Origin: Alisma plantago-aquatica
Taxonomy: Eukaryota > Streptophyta > Magnoliopsida > Alismatales > Alismataceae
Direction: 5' to 3'
Assembly (NCBI GenBank): GCA_963693085.1
Contig: OY856412.1
Location: 1,407,572,694-1,407,636,693 of the forward strand
Length of the DNA: 64,000 nt
The notes beneath the pieces were generated by a model. The model was not told the origin of the DNA. It searched no databases and saw only the letters and a program-made list of their open reading frames with translations. Position numbers and translations under genes: made by a program. Numbering within the stretch: position 1 is the first letter of the stretch; every line of letters starts with the position of its first letter. This document shows positions 1 to 14,000 of the stretch, piece by piece.

Positions 1-411
1 CTTTTCCTTATATCTTATGGCTATGTTTTAGGAAGACTAACCTGTTAGGCCAACTAATAACTTTGACCTGGAAAAGATTTATTGGAACATAGTTGTTGTA
101 CCTCATGCTACCCATGTAGAAAGCCTTAATCTTCAAGAATTAGAAAACTAGTTAAAGATGGTGGACTAAAAACATATTACCTAACTTTTGGCCAACCAAA
201 CTCAAATATCTACAATAACTACATCCGAACTAGGGTAACTAAACAAAACTTTCTATGTAGACCACCTTGGGTAGACATATCTGGCACCCTTAATAAAATG
301 TTGCACCAATCGATACAATAAAACTATACTCACATATAAAAGTATCCTACAAACTCTTAATTTAAGTTGTTTGAATTTTGGGGATGAAATCCTCTTTAAG
401 GTGTGGGGTGT
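1..411 (+). mobile_element. 3' internal remnant and polypurine tract of an LTR retrotransposon
   Basis: No reading frame can be followed here. The last 40 bases hold a purine-rich run (GGGGATGAAAT, then AAGGTGTGGGG near 400-410) directly before a TGTAAC start. This is the layout of the tract and 3' LTR boundary of Ty3/gypsy chromovirus-type elements. I infer that this is the degraded 3' end of an element whose body lies left of the window. Confidence 0.4.
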
Positions 412-3400
412 TGTAACAAACCAATACTTAGAATCTTACCCTATTCTATTAAATGTAGTAAGATTTTGATTCTTAGATTTGACCAAACAAGGATAAAAAT
501 TAAAACATGTTTACATAATAATGTGCCAACATGCAATATAATCATGAAATATGTTACATGTATTTTCTTTACTAACATGATAGCTAAATAAAAAATGAAT
601 AATATACTTTGGAGTAACAATTGATAATTCTATGTCCATAAATATTAATAATATTCTATTATTTAAATAAATATGAAATTAATTGAATAAATATGTAAAA
701 TAAGTAAAATGTAGAATTTTGTGCAAAATAATAATATATAACTCTTTCAAAAATGTATTGAATATAATAAGACTCAATTGAGTGGATATTATAATAAAGG
801 CATAATGTTTTGATAAATGTAATGATAACAAGCCAAACATTCTGATGGTGCTATAACTCATAAAGGGGAATTTCAAAAGTAAAATATAATGGTAAAAATG
901 CGTTCCTTGGGTCCCAGTTGCCTTGGGTGCCAAGTTTCACGTTGTTTGCATAAATATAACCACTTTAATCATATTTAGTGAAGAAAATAAGATTAAGAGC
1001 CAAAAGTGTTATAAAAATTACTAAAAGTCTTCAAAGTTGAAAATAAATCTTAACTTCGAAATCTAAATACCAAAATCAGTGTATGTGTGAATTTTTACAA
1101 TATATGGACATCCTAGGGTAGTTTAGGAGAGAGAATGTATATTAAAGCCCAAAATGATAAATAAAATACGAAATAATCACAACATAAAGAATTAATTGTA
1201 AAATCATCTTCCTCATGTTCAAGTTTGCTTGTAGGCTAAGTTTCACATCTTTTATGAGTTTCTAGATGCCTCAAATTCCTTAAGATAAGAACATTAAAGA
1301 TAAGGCCAAAAATATTGAATTTATTATTAAAAAAACATCTAATATATCAAATGAATAATGTAAACCAACTTGTATGGATTGTTATAAATAAAATTATGGT
1401 ATAACATAATGGGAAACAATATTGTACACGTGCATAAAAGAAATAAAATCCAAAATTTATTTTAGAAGCACACTAATTAATACATATGTAAAGAATAGTG
1501 TCACACTCATATGTATTAAGTAATTAAATGCAATGTATTAATAGTGAAACATAGTAAGAGAATATAATTTACCCTCTTTAAATATCTTTGTAGGATGTTA
1601 TTAATATTATAGAAACAATTAACATGTATTAGGAAACTAAGTTACTATTATCCAAAAGAATTTAAGTAAATATAAGATATAATTTACTTCTCTCAGGAAT
1701 GGACAATTTTGAAAGGATCGTAAATACAATATAGTAAGTAAAATGTTCATGTATATCAAATAATCCACTATACACTTTTTAAACTAGAAAGTAATGTCAA
1801 GTTTATTTCTCATGTATTAATTGGTCCAATTGTCAACTTCCTTTTTAGTTGGATAATACTAGTACCTATAAACAAATTGTAAAATAATTAACAAGATAAT
1901 GCTAAAAGGATCGAAATAAAGTAAATGACATATCGAACATTCTAAAAATGACAACTAATGTAAATTTCAAATTCTACATGTCTTAATTAACCTATGTGTC
2001 ACAATTCACTTTATTTTTGAACCCTCAAATAAATTTAGAAAGAGAATATACTATTAGATTAATTATTAATTATTTAATTTAATACATTCTATTTTATATG
2101 ATTTCTAATTTTCTTCCTATCACATTTTATTTTCCTTTTCCTTTTATGAGTGGCACTCCTTTTGTCTTTCAATTCCTTGTCTCGCTCTCCCTTCCTCTTT
2201 TTCCTTTATTAACTTTTTCTTACCTTCTCCTGCATCTAATAAGGGTCTACTCGAAGCCTATCATGGCATATTCTAGTAACTCCTAAAGCTTGGGATACGA
2301 GCATCTCTGAGCCCCATCATAGAAACCCTAGGACCTAACCATATAAATATGGGACATTGTCTCTAATTTCATCGCACCCCGCTTAGATTTTTCCCTCTAC
2401 CACTTTCTCCTTTAGTCTCGTACTCTACCACCAGGAACTTGGAACTTGGCAGACATTGACTGGGCATTGCAGTCGTCATTATTCTATTTCAACCCAATTC
2501 CGCCCACAATTGAGTTGATTTAGACTTAGAGGTTTAGGATCCAATCTCTAACTCAATACTCAAGTCAAGGGTGTACATCTACTCTGTTTAAATTGTCCTG
2601 TATGAGAAATTACTAAATTGTGAACAATCCTATCATTTTGAAAGTACTCTTCCTTGTTAATAATTTCCAGATTTGTTAATGTTGATACTACATTGATGGT
2701 CTTTTGACCTAGTCTTATCATTGTCTTGGGTCCTTTGACCCCGTCTGAGGAAAATTTGATACACTTATCCTTTACATGAAAGTATACATATTTTGTTATT
2801 ATCTGTCCTATTTGCATGGATCATTGACTAGTCATAACTATAAGTAGTGACTCCATATAGGTAATGGGTTTTATTCCCCTACCACTTATATTATTTATAG
2901 GTACTAGGTCTTATTCCCCTATCAGACACTGAGTTCTATTCCCCTACCACCACATATGATATTACACACCGCCTGCCACGTACTGGGTTATATGCCCCTG
3001 CAACTTACTATATTTACTTGGCATTGGGGTTTTAGTCCCTCTGCCCTTTGGTATGGAATACATATGGGTTCCTACCATGTTTTCAATATATGTTAGTCAA
3101 TGTTTTATCACCGTGCAACTATTATCTTTGTGATTATGTTAATATGAGTATGGCAAGACAATATTTTATTAACCATATCCTTATATTGTCCGCCTCATCT
3201 TTTAACATGTTAAATCTCATCTTTTTATTTAAATTCTTCTCTCATTTTAATTAATATTCAATTGTTTTACTTTGTGCATACTCAACATTCGCTGACATAC
3301 TTTCTTATATATTTTTCCTAGGTGTTTTTTTTCAACCCTCCCAGAGTTAGCTTAGCTTGTAGTTCAGGGAGGAGAAGACTTTACTCATGATAAAGTGCAA

Positions 3401-3689
3401 GGATGAGTTCTGAGATGGAAGGTTGCTCACCACAATTAATATGATCCTGATAATTACATTTGTAGTTTAGACTTTGCCTATAAAGCCCAATGTTAAGATG
3501 GACAATGAATTTGTGTAATAGTAAGATTTTTTATTTTCCATTGCCACAAACTATGCTTCTGTATTCATATGTTTAAGAAAATATATTGCGCCCCTTTGAT
3601 TTGGTAATAATTGTATTCATGGATATTTATGCAAATTATTTTCTTAAATTAAGTAAGGAGTGGTCCCCTATTGGGTCCCACTATTTACA
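412..3689 (+). repeat. Probable long 3' LTR of a Ty3/gypsy (chromovirus-like) element
   Basis: It begins TGTAAC just after a polypurine tract and can be read to an ending ATTTACA near 3689, giving about 3.28 kb. That is close to the 3.2-kb LTR at 56,383 and shares its layout: AT-rich U3, a TATA box (TATAAATA near 2342), and a downstream block with a CCCAGAGTTAGC-type segment near 3340. Flanking 5-bp duplications do not match (GGTGT against AATTG), so the right boundary is uncertain. Inside, 2857-3040 is a degenerate tandem repeat of about 40 bp around the core TTATTCCCCTACCAC. No protein-coding gene is supported. Confidence 0.45.
2341..2350 (+). promoter_or_regulatory. Putative LTR TATA box
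   Basis: ATATAAATAT lies within the long LTR in a GC-richer local context (CCTAGGACCTAACC upstream), matching the position type of an LTR Pol II promoter. No transcript evidence is available. Confidence 0.3.
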
Positions 3690-4184
3690 AATTGATTACA
3701 CCAGGATGGCCTTGATCTTTTTTATGTTAGTGTTACTGTAATGATTTCTAATTTTTTGTTCTAATAATGTTGACATCACCCATAATTAAGATCCGTCATG
3801 GACTATCACAATGGACCTTATTGGGCTCTATAGAGAGAAACACTTAAACTATGATCAAATATGAGAACATAAGTGTCAGGACCAAATCTTATAACTTATA
3901 CTTAAACCAGAGGATCATAATATGAATTAATCAAGTTGGATGTCATAAATAAGCACATATGAACTCTTTTCTTTTCAGCTTTGCAAGTTATAAAACATAG
4001 ATTAAAATCCTTTCACATACACCATGAACTCATAAACAAAACATAAGATTTTTTCTTATCCATCACTTGATATTTTCAAAAATTTCAGCACGTGAAACAT
4101 ATATGTCAAACCCTACTAGAAGAATAGGAAAATACATTACCTTAACACTTGACTATTACAAGTCTTTCTTTCCTGCACTAGAGG
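3690..4184. other. Intergenic AT-rich stretch
   Basis: No coding frame, RNA gene or clear repeat was recognised. The last 8 bases (ACTAGAGG, 4177-4184) are the left target-site duplication of the neighbouring hAT MITE. Confidence 0.6.
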
Positions 4185-4885
4185 TAGGGATGAGCATCGG
4201 GTCGGGATACCCCTGGTTTTGGTAAGTCCATGCCCAAGTCAATTTTTTTAACTGGGGTTTTGGCCAGTTTAGGCCTGCATAATGTTTAAAAACTCGGTCC
4301 ATACCTGACCTACATAATAGAGTTGAGTCTCATATTTGGGTTGTCCAAATAAAATAGTAAACAAAAATATTTTCAACATATACATAAGACAAATATTAAT
4401 ATACTTTTTTAAACATGTACCACTAGGTACACATATTAACTAATATACTTATAAACTGTTGTATCAATTTAATAGATGAAACACATAGAATCCAGACCGG
4501 ATACATTTAAAATCATAGTCATAGCCCATTTAATATGTAATATATTAAAACCATCCAACCGCTAATGAGACCTTTACAGTGAACATTGAATAGAAGAAAC
4601 ATATTTGTATTTCAAGTAATGATCTAGTAATGTCCTGATCGATGTGATTTCTGAAACACGTGTAAGTAATATAAATCCAATCTCCTAGATTATATGTTAT
4701 TGAAAATTATGATAAACACATTAAATAACAAATAAAGGTGAATATCATAGATATGATGTAGTGTATTACTCTTTTAGTCTTATTAATGTGAATGACTAAA
4801 TATATATTAGTCAAATGTAATTTTGAAAGTTTGTTGTCAAATGCATATTACAAAGATACATATCATATACAAATATATGGTTATG

Positions 4886-4952
<67 letters not shown>

Positions 4953-5128
4953 TACGAGTATCATGGTTTTCATGCCTCAGTTTACCTTGGCCCTGACCCG
5001 ACCGATATTAAAATATAGGTCAAATTAGACCTGACCCACCCATGAAAATTACATGGATCGGGCTTTGGTTAGGTTATGTGGTCGAGACATGGGTCAAATC
5101 GAGCCTGCCCAGCCAATGCTCATCCCTA
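4185..5128. mobile_element. hAT-type MITE with perfect 8-bp target duplication
   Basis: The ends are inverted repeats: TAGGGATGAGCAT at the left and ATGCTCATCCCTA at the right. Both are flanked by the identical 8-mer ACTAGAGG (4177-4184 and 5129-5136), which fits hAT transposition. The element is 944 bp and has no transposase. Subterminal sequence carries GGGTCGGG / CCCGACC motifs at both ends, typical of hAT MITEs. A TA microsatellite sits inside near the right third. The termini and duplication are read directly; the superfamily follows from the 8-bp duplication and TA...TA ends. Confidence 0.85.
4892..4946. repeat. (TA)n microsatellite
   Basis: About 55 bases of uninterrupted TA lie inside the hAT MITE. 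An apparent Tyr-Ile-rich reading frame across it is an artefact of the repeat. Confidence 0.95.
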
Positions 5129-7726
5129 ACTAGAGGGCCTAGAGTAGGCAAGGAGTGAGATTATTTGATTCTACATCAAAACATTACTAACAATGTAGTG
5201 TAACAAGAGTCTTCAACTCTATTGCTATCTCTAAAATTAGTGCACTTACCCAAAAAAGTTTTTAGTTGAGTGTGAACTACTGCCTAGTGAAAAGAAGTTC
5301 ACCAAGTATCCAAGATAATCCAAATAGTATTTGTTGATTGGTTTACAACACAAGTAAGGCAATCAAATGCTAAACGAAATGGTCATATACACAACCACAA
5401 CATGGAAAATAATAGCATATACGACTTACACAAAATCCAATGCTCATTTGTCCCCAAGCCTAGGGTACAATTAGTTTCTTGACATGGATCCCCTTTCACT
5501 AAGAGACATGCATGTACAATGGATAAAATAGGAGAAAAGGGAAAAGTAATTATGAAAAAAGGGAATAAATGGTTGATAGATGTTGATACACTCCTCATTG
5601 TCAACAAGAGATCAAATCTGGGATGTCAGAAGCAACAATATAAAATTGTGCAACTTAAATGCTACAAACTCATGGAGTGGTGACATACTTCAACATATTT
5701 GTTAACTCACTTGAACAAACCGCTTATATATGTAACACAGTTTTAACTTTAGCATTTGAAGCAAAGAAATGTATCCAACGAGTATGAAACCCAAGAAGAT
5801 ATTGTTTGTGATCTCAAAATGAGTAGTAGAATTCAGAGATGCTCCCAATGCATTAGGAATTAAAGTTCCTTATGAAGATGAATGATCTTTCTGATAAAGA
5901 AAGAAGGTTCTATCTCAGTTTTGTGGTGCTTGCTATAATATCATGAATTCAATACTAATTCACCAATGCAAATGATTTATAAACATAACATCATATTGAA
6001 AAGACAAGGAGTTTGGCACTGGTGTGCTACAACATCCACGTACACCCTAATAGAAGAATATGGACGTGGTGTCATTAAAGAATGAATATAAGTTTTGGTA
6101 CCTACTTGGCTTGGATGAATCTATATGGTAAGTACCTTTACGGGATGTTTGGTTGAAAGGATCCTGATAAGGATAGGACTCACAATCATATTCATAATCG
6201 ATTTCTGTATTTAGATGTACAAAGGCAAATCATGGATGACATGTGAACTAAACTCGAGTCCTCACACTGCAGTCTACGACAAGTTCCCTTTTTACTCAAA
6301 AACACTGCACACAAGAGTGTTCTTCTTCAAAATGAATTAGTTGTATCCCAAGCTGTTTTCGTTGCCTTTTTGACAACAGAAACTATGCACCCTTGTACAA
6401 TACTCGTCTATAAAACTAATCCAATCAAAGTTGCATCCAAAAATGTGATTGGATAACCAAAATCCCATCCTCCACTTATACGTGTCATACTATCTTTCTT
6501 GCCAACCTACTCAAATGCCTTCCCTTGAACTAACCATGTTGTGAGGATCCAACACAATACTTGGTTTGTTATGCTAGTCATATAAATTTATCTTCCATAG
6601 TTGTTCATGAAGCATAAGCATGCCATGTTGTACTATTGACTTCATAATCTAAATAATTCATAAAAAATATGTTTTCCTCAAACCTTTGATTAAAACTCTA
6701 GCAAAGATGTGGGAAAAATATGTTGATTTATCCAATGTGTATAATTGACAATTCTTTAATATGCACTAGGCCTGACAATGAGTCATGTTTTGTTAGACCC
6801 GACATGAAACATACCCGAATTGAATGGACCGGAATCCAAACAGATTGAATCGAAATGGACTCGAGCCCCAATGGACCTGTACCCCCAGACCTGACCCACA
6901 AGTGTTGTAGTTATGCACATTCATGACAATACAACGTACAAGGTTGCAAACAAATCCTATTTGCGGGGAAGATAATAATTCTTGATTGCATGACGGGAAG
7001 TCCATGTATCTTTGCCACGAGAAGCCTCCTCCTAACATGCTTATTAATCGAAGACATCCCAAGCGGTTTAATTTTCCAATTGAAAAGCAAATGGATCTAA
7101 TATATGAATAAGAGCGCATGTAAATGGAAGAGTAAAACATATTAAAAACGCTTTCAAAATGAGATGTAAATTTTCCAATCTCGAGTTCTTATTCATAGGG
7201 GCCAACGTATTGGGCTCTTCTATATCAATGACATGTATCAATTATGGACTATATCCGCATCAAGCATGTTGAGAAAAAAGTTTTTATTTGCAAAATTCTT
7301 ATCAATATTCTTCGAAATATGTCAAAACAAATGACATTATAAACTACAATATTCATATACAAGAAAAAAATAGGAGTAGAGATCAATATGGCTACTTCTT
7401 ACATTTTTGTGGCACCCTTATTCTAAGACCCAACCCAAGCTCAAGATTAGAGTCTACCAACGGAAATACCTTACTCTAATACCCTTTCTACTTCACCATA
7501 CATTTCTTGTTAAAAACCCCATAAAATGTAACAATATATATTTCTATATAAATCTATATTATTCACTGCAAATTATTACCACATGTGTATTTCATTGAGA
7601 ACTAAAATAATTACTCACATAAATTACATATGAATTTCAAAACCTAAGAGTCCAAGCGTTCCACAACAAATGTAGCATTCTCGTTGGCATGGTATATAAA
7701 TTTATGAAAAATTGGTTTCATTAAGC
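5129..7726. other. Intergenic DNA upstream of the tRNA gene
   Basis: I see no credible gene. The stretch is AT-rich with short unrelated reading frames. Between 6768 and 6900 several ACCCGAC / CCTGACCC motifs resemble the subterminal sequence of hAT MITEs, but no partner end or target duplication could be located. Confidence 0.5.
7692..7702 (+). promoter_or_regulatory. TATA-like element upstream of tRNA-Ile
   Basis: TATATAAATTT lies about 25-35 bases upstream of the tRNA gene. A TATA-like box at this spacing is common for plant nuclear tRNA genes, where it aids Pol III initiation. Confidence 0.5.
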
Positions 7727-7800
7727 GGCCTATTAGCTCAGTTGGTTAGAGCGTCGTGCTAATAACGCGAAGGTCACAGGTTCGAGACCTGTATGGGCCA
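7727..7800 (+). tRNA. tRNA-Ile-AAT: tRNA-Ile (AAU anticodon)
   Basis: A complete 74-nt cloverleaf without intron or encoded CCA. The 7-bp acceptor stem pairs GGCCTAT with ATGGGCC, leaving discriminator A. The D arm is GCTC/GAGC. The anticodon stem TCGTG/CGCGA closes the loop CTAATAA, with anticodon AAT at 7761-7763. The T arm ACAGG/CCTGT holds the loop TTCGAGA. Internal A and B boxes are intact and a T8 tract follows, so the gene looks functional. It ends 241 bases before the RNASEH2A start codon on the same strand. Confidence 0.97.
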
Positions 7801-7811
7801 TTCTATATCCA

Positions 7812-7819
7812 TTTTTTTT
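7812..7819 (+). terminator. Pol III terminator of tRNA-Ile
   Basis: A run of eight T on the sense strand begins 12 bases after the tRNA 3' end, as expected for RNA polymerase III termination. Confidence 0.85.
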
Positions 7820-8041
7820 CTCCTGTCCGTTGCGTTTTTTTCTGCCAAATATCTATTTTTTTTTCTATCAGCTGCGCGCGGCCATTGAACGCCAGCGGGA
7901 GAAGCGCGAATGCTCCTCCGATCTGCCCTTTTGGCGGGAAATATCTTCGGCATTCCCCCAAACCTCAGCGTTTTTGCTCCAATTTCGCGCATCTCCTCAG
8001 CGTCCCCTCCCCGTCGCCGCCAGCTCCTGCTGCTGCCGCGC

Positions 8042-11000
8042 ATGGGTTCGGAGTCATCACCGCTCCCAATATGGGCTTCTGAGCCCTGTATAATGGGCAT
8101 CGATGAGGCGGGTAGAGGCCCCGTTTTAGGTATTGCCTGTCTATCTCCCTATTTCTGTTGTGCGATCCGCTTGCCTGCTGCTATATCTCGACACTGACTT
8201 GTTACTCTAGGTCCCATGGTCTACGGCTGCTTATACTGTGCGGTCTCCTACAAGGATACCCTAGCCACGCTTCAGTTCGCAGGCAAGTGTTGAAAAGTTT
8301 TCTCTTGTTTCCGTTGGCATCTCTTCGGCTATTGTGATGGCTAGATTTACATTTATTTCATTTTAATTGTTGGCGTTCTGGTGTCGACATTTTAATTGGG
8401 TCTTTGGAGTACCTTTAATCAGAGATAAAATCACGGATTCGACAATTTGTAAACCACTAGACTGAAACCCACATTCCCCACAATTGATAATGCGTTCAGG
8501 AGACTTCGGGTCCAATGGCTATCAGCAAAATGCAGTCGTCCTCACCAACAAGGGTGGGACTGCTGTCGATGTTGATAATAAACGGTTCAGTGTTTTGGAA
8601 ACTTCTGGAATTTTGCATTTTGACCATTAATCCATCTGCCAATACCTTTCATTAGATCATGAAATCTTCCACTGCCCCTTCACTACTAAGCTCAGGCCTC
8701 CCATAAACTATCCAACGCTTCGAGTTTAGATCTAATTATGCCTTGCCCTGTAAGCATGAAATCTAATCTCTGGTTCAGATCCTGGCAATGTTTCTAGCAG
8801 CATCTTCTAGTTACTAGGTGGACTGCTTTGCCAGTAAGGCATGATCTCTGTAAAACTCTCACCTTGTGGTGTGTGCAGCTTTAGTAAGCTACGAATTTGT
8901 CTGAGGTTGAGCTCTTTTGAGGAGATGAGGAGGTATATATTGGATTTCTCCTGAATTCTTCCCCATGCCCTGTTGTTTACACTGTCAGTGACTTTATTTA
9001 GCCTCCATGGTTAAGATGAGAGGTAAAGCTGTAGGAATATTATTGATATTTTGCTTGATGAATACCTCTCCTTTTTTTTTTGAAACATAAATTACCATAA
9101 TCTTCCTTTTTTGTGTTCTATTTGAGATCATAGTTTACTGTCAATCCAAAATCCCTACTTTAATAAAATGAATTATTTCCCTCTCAGTTTCTTGATTTCC
9201 GCCACAACTTGCTCATATACAGATTCAAAGACCTTGAAAGAGGACAAGAGGGAAGAATTATTTGAAAGTTTGAAGTTGGACGAGTCTCTTGGATGGGATG
9301 TTGATGTAATAGATCCCAGAGAACTATCAGCAAAAATGTTAAAAAGGTTCGAACAAAGGATTACCATCTCCACCCCTAAGAAAGATGCGATTACTGGAAT
9401 TTTTCTGTCCTAATTGCTATTGGATTGAATTTTTTATGACATGCTGCATCTCTGTTTACCAGGATAAAGATTAACCTAAATGAAATATCGCATAATTCTG
9501 CAATGGGATTAGTTAGAAGAGCTCTTGACAAGGGCGTCCTTTTGACTGAGGTTAGTAAACTATACTACCTTAAAGTGTTCTCCCCTGATTAATATCTTGT
9601 AGATATTTCACTTACATTTTTTCTGGATTAAATTTTCCAGGTATATCTGGACACAGTAGGAGACCCAGAAAAGTACACGGTTAAATTATCTGAGAGATTT
9701 CCAGGCATCAAATTCGTGGTGTCAAAAAAGGCAGACAGTCTTTATCCAGTTGTCAGTGGGGCAAGTATAGTCGCAAAGGTGATTTTCTTCTTCTTCTGAT
9801 ATTTGTTTTCCTTACTTCTAGCAATGTTTTCTGCCTTTTCACATGCTTTAATTGTTCCTAAACATACATTTGAAAGCTCTTTTCACATATAATAGTATTG
9901 ACTATTGAGCCCAATCATCACCATTCACCAATGGCTTTAGGACTGCAAGGCTGTCTGTTTGTTTTACAGTTCAGAATTTAGCAATTTCTCACTTTGAACC
10001 AATAAAGCAAATGCTGTATGTAAGTGATGTAATACTTTAGGACAGGCATGGTTTAGTTGCTCCCCTGATGCCTTCCTTTCCACGAGACCCGTGGTCAATA
10101 TCCTTTTTGATACATTTGCCTTTAGCTAAATTGACAGTCTGTCGTAGACCGAAACAAATTTACAGGCCACAGTTGTTGGCGAACAACTAACACGCGAGAC
10201 AAGGATAACCAAGCACAAATTTAGAAGAATATATAAGTGGGCAGATATATGATTGGTAGCTCAAACCAGAATCCAAATAAGACTGTCAAATGACCAATAA
10301 CACGAAAATTAACAGGCAGCAGGCAAATCAGAAGGGTAATTTCTTATGATGGTTATCATTAATATTTTCAGTATGGAGTTAAAAAAACAGTAATGAAGTT
10401 GAATAGAATCTTTGTCACTTATTGGATGAGAAATCAGAATCCAAATGAGAATGACATGACCGATAGCATGGAAATAAACTGATGGTGGGTTTAGCAGGTA
10501 AATCTGTAGGTTAATTTCTTATAATAGTTATCATGAATATGTTCAATATGGAGTAAAATAGTTAGTTATTAAGTTTAATAGAATCTTTGTTACATAGTGG
10601 GTGACAATTGAGAAAAAAACATTAAAAAAAATTGAAACACAAAAATAGAAATTGTGCTACATAAACACCTTTGGTTATGTAAATCGAACGTCGCTTTTAG
10701 GTAATAAAGCTCATATAATATTTCTTCTTCTATACAAATGGATTGTTTCAGCAGTGCTTGATACTACAGAACAAATTTGAAAGTTATATGCAGTTATTTC
10801 CCCATTGATGTATTATAAGTAAACATAGTGGGCTACATACCTTCCTGTATCCTACCTGCTAACAGCGTGAGTTTGTGCCTTGCGGGTAATAAGCCAAATG
10901 GGTAGTGCTGGTCTAATATCGATGTATTTACCCTTAGATTTGGTGCTGCTTGGGTGGTGGGTGTTACCCCCTCATTGTAAACCCAATCTAGAGGGCATTG

Positions 11001-14000
11001 ACCATAGCCATTGAAGTCTAGGATTTAGGTAAAACTCTAAGGATCTATATAATATGCACTCTCGATCATGATGAGATTTCAATTGCATTTTATCCTGTAT
11101 ATTGACTTCATTCATAGAAGTAACGGATCTTGAATCACCACATTTCAGATTATGGCTAGTACACATTAATATCCGTGATTACAACCAAGCAAATATCATA
11201 GATCATATCTTAGGATCTCTGTCTATAACACTATCCAACTCAAAGTTGCAACAAAATCTCAAGAGCCCTAACCATTGAAATTCAAGGGTCCTTTAAGTTT
11301 CTTCTCCTCCATGCATTTTTACATTGTGCAGAGTGACTAATAGTATGTCCAAATATTTTAGGTATAATTCTTGCAACGAAATAAAAATCAACATGCTGTA
11401 GGTTCAAATGCCAAACATTAGACAACTCCACCCCAAGGCAAAATATTCATTAGAAATGGAAGACTTTTGAAAAATACTTTCTTTTAAATTAATTCTACGT
11501 GAAAGACAAGCATATCTACTAAGACCTTATAAGTGATACACAAAGAAATTGGAGTGCATGCTTTGCAGTTCTGATCACTTTACAAGTATACAAGGAGGTT
11601 GAGCCAAATTGGACGGAGAATCTGTTTGCTATCATTCTCACTGGTAAAAAAGAAGTTAGATGGTGAATATGTCTAAAATATGAAAAAAATGTTAATTGAG
11701 GTTCATTATTCAGATGGAAGGGGAAGTTCTAGAGGATAGCTCTTGTGGGATCAATGCAAGATGGATGAAATGGAGGATTGTGATCGGAATATAGTGCCAC
11801 CTTAATATTTCAATTGGTTTCTAAGGTAGATTTAATACAACAACTATACCAAACCATGTAGTTTGGTAGTAAATGTTAGGTGGTGAAGATACAAGGTTTC
11901 TGCACGGTGAATATGACATGAATACTGTTAAGGTAGATCTATGGAAATTAAAGAAAGACTGTTGGAAATGATTACATAAGAAATAAAGTTGGAGTGGCTA
12001 GTATTGATGACAATCACGAGAGGGCATTCTTAGATAGTTAGATGCGCAGAAGATGTGCAATGGAAATTGGTGTATTTACCAGCCCAAATTAATGTTAGCG
12101 AGTCAAACAAAGTGATAAGAGGAAGAAGTAGATCTATATTAAGCTGGAAAGATTTGGATTCATTACATCTCAGTTAGAATATGACCTGAAACAGGGCTAA
12201 AAGGATATTTCATTTGGTTCCTTGGTGGTTTTAATAGGGTTATACACATCAGTTAGTGCATTTTACAGACCAAATACATTTGACAGATCTATCAGGATCC
12301 ACCTAGGACTTCAGTGATCTTGTTCTTCCAGTTAACCTTTTGTTTGTGTCTCTTTTGTTGTTTTGGTAACAACTTGATGGTTGGGGCCCAGTGTGCACAG
12401 CCAGACGGTGGTCAGCCAAATTATACATAGCTGTTGCAAGCATTCTCAGTGCTGGCTGGAGAATTTGTCTAACAGGCTGTACACATCCATCCTTGGTATA
12501 TATATGGTAGACAGCGTGCTGCTAGCTGAATAGAGTCATAGACAGCTAACATGTGTGACACAACCTAATTAACTGACAGATTAGAAGCATGTGATCAAGA
12601 TAGGCTATGCCAATAATAACTGAAGACCAAGCTCCAAAAGGGAATAACATGCACCATAAGGGCAATCTACATAAAGATGACGAAATACAAAAAAGCTGCC
12701 ATGATATAGGTGGCTGTAAGAATTATCCTAAGACCTGCGGTGGATTGAGCTCCTCCTAGGATAGAAGGATCCATGATCATTGTGCAACACTCATTAGGGG
12801 TCACGGTAAAGTAGCAAGCTTCTTGCATCATTGTACTAGCAGGTGAGCAAGACGGTGATTATATATATATTTTTTCAACATGCTTTTATATTGTCTTGAA
12901 AATACACACGCCAACTCTCATAAGTTGCAGACATTCCTGAACTGGGAACTGTGATGAAATCTTCACTGATAGCACAAAAGATTCAAAGGCTACAGTGAAA
13001 TTATTTTTAGCTTTCCCTTATTGCGTTGATGTACATAAAGAAACTAAGATATAGCTCAGACACCTCTCGGTCAATAATTTTAGGTTGACTTGTTTTGACA
13101 TGTCATGAAGTGGTTACTTATGCACACCACCTACCCACTCTATCCCAATCTGTGTCTGAAATGGAGCCCAGACCTTTGTGGCCTGCCTGCATGCATGTGG
13201 GTTTCAAGTCTTTTTAGTTTTCCTTGCACTCAAAGATAGCTGCTTGTTGTTATAAAACCACCCACCCAATTAGCATTAGGCATTGCAATATTAAAACTTC
13301 TACGCAAAAGAATTGCAAATCATGGTTTTTTTTCATTTGCCATTCACCTTACACCAGTGATGTATATAAAACCACAAAGGGGGCAGGAGGTATGGTGATA
13401 CAGTCCTGTAATTTCAATTCAATCATTCAAAATTACTGGGATGGAGTCTGCAGATCAACTGTATTTAAGGCTTGGTCAAATTATCTGTGAACCCAAAATT
13501 GAAATAAAGATCTAAAATCAGGAAAACAAAATTTCATTTACGGCTAAAACCAAATAAAACCGTTTTTTAATTTGGTATAATAAGGAAGTATTAATATTGC
13601 TCACACAGGCTATTTGGGTTTTACAACACCAATCGATTCTGTACATTTGCAGGCCCACCTAATAAACCATAAATTTCATTCTGACTTTAAAAGACTGGTG
13701 TCTGGCAATACACTTCTGTAGCGACTGGGGGTGTGTTTTTGTCAATAGTGTAGTCTGGAGGAACTGTCATCAAAACCATTTAGATGTCTTATTACATATT
13801 CAAATGGCATATGTGTTGGTGAAGCAATCTCGCTGGCATTTGTGAAGTGACCCTGATCAACCAAGCAATGTGTGCCACCCCAATTAGAATAACATAATTA
13901 TCCATAGAATCCTTGTAGGATCCATGATAACAAAAAAGTCAAGTCACCTGTTAGTCATAAAACAACAAGTATGATGTATCCGACATAGCTTGTAATATCA

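Noticed and set aside
4792..5028. 78-codon frame rich in Tyr-Ile
   Set aside because: It is a translation of a TA microsatellite inside a MITE.
6768..7140. Possible hAT MITE end with ACCCGAC motifs and a 115-codon frame
   Set aside because: No matching inverted end or 8-bp duplication was found, and the frame has no recognisable domain.
7774..8100. Frame of 108 codons on the minus strand and overlapping plus-strand frames before RNASEH2A
   Set aside because: They overlap the tRNA and the GC-rich RNASEH2A leader and first exon; none shows a domain, and the exon 1 frame accounts for the conserved sequence.
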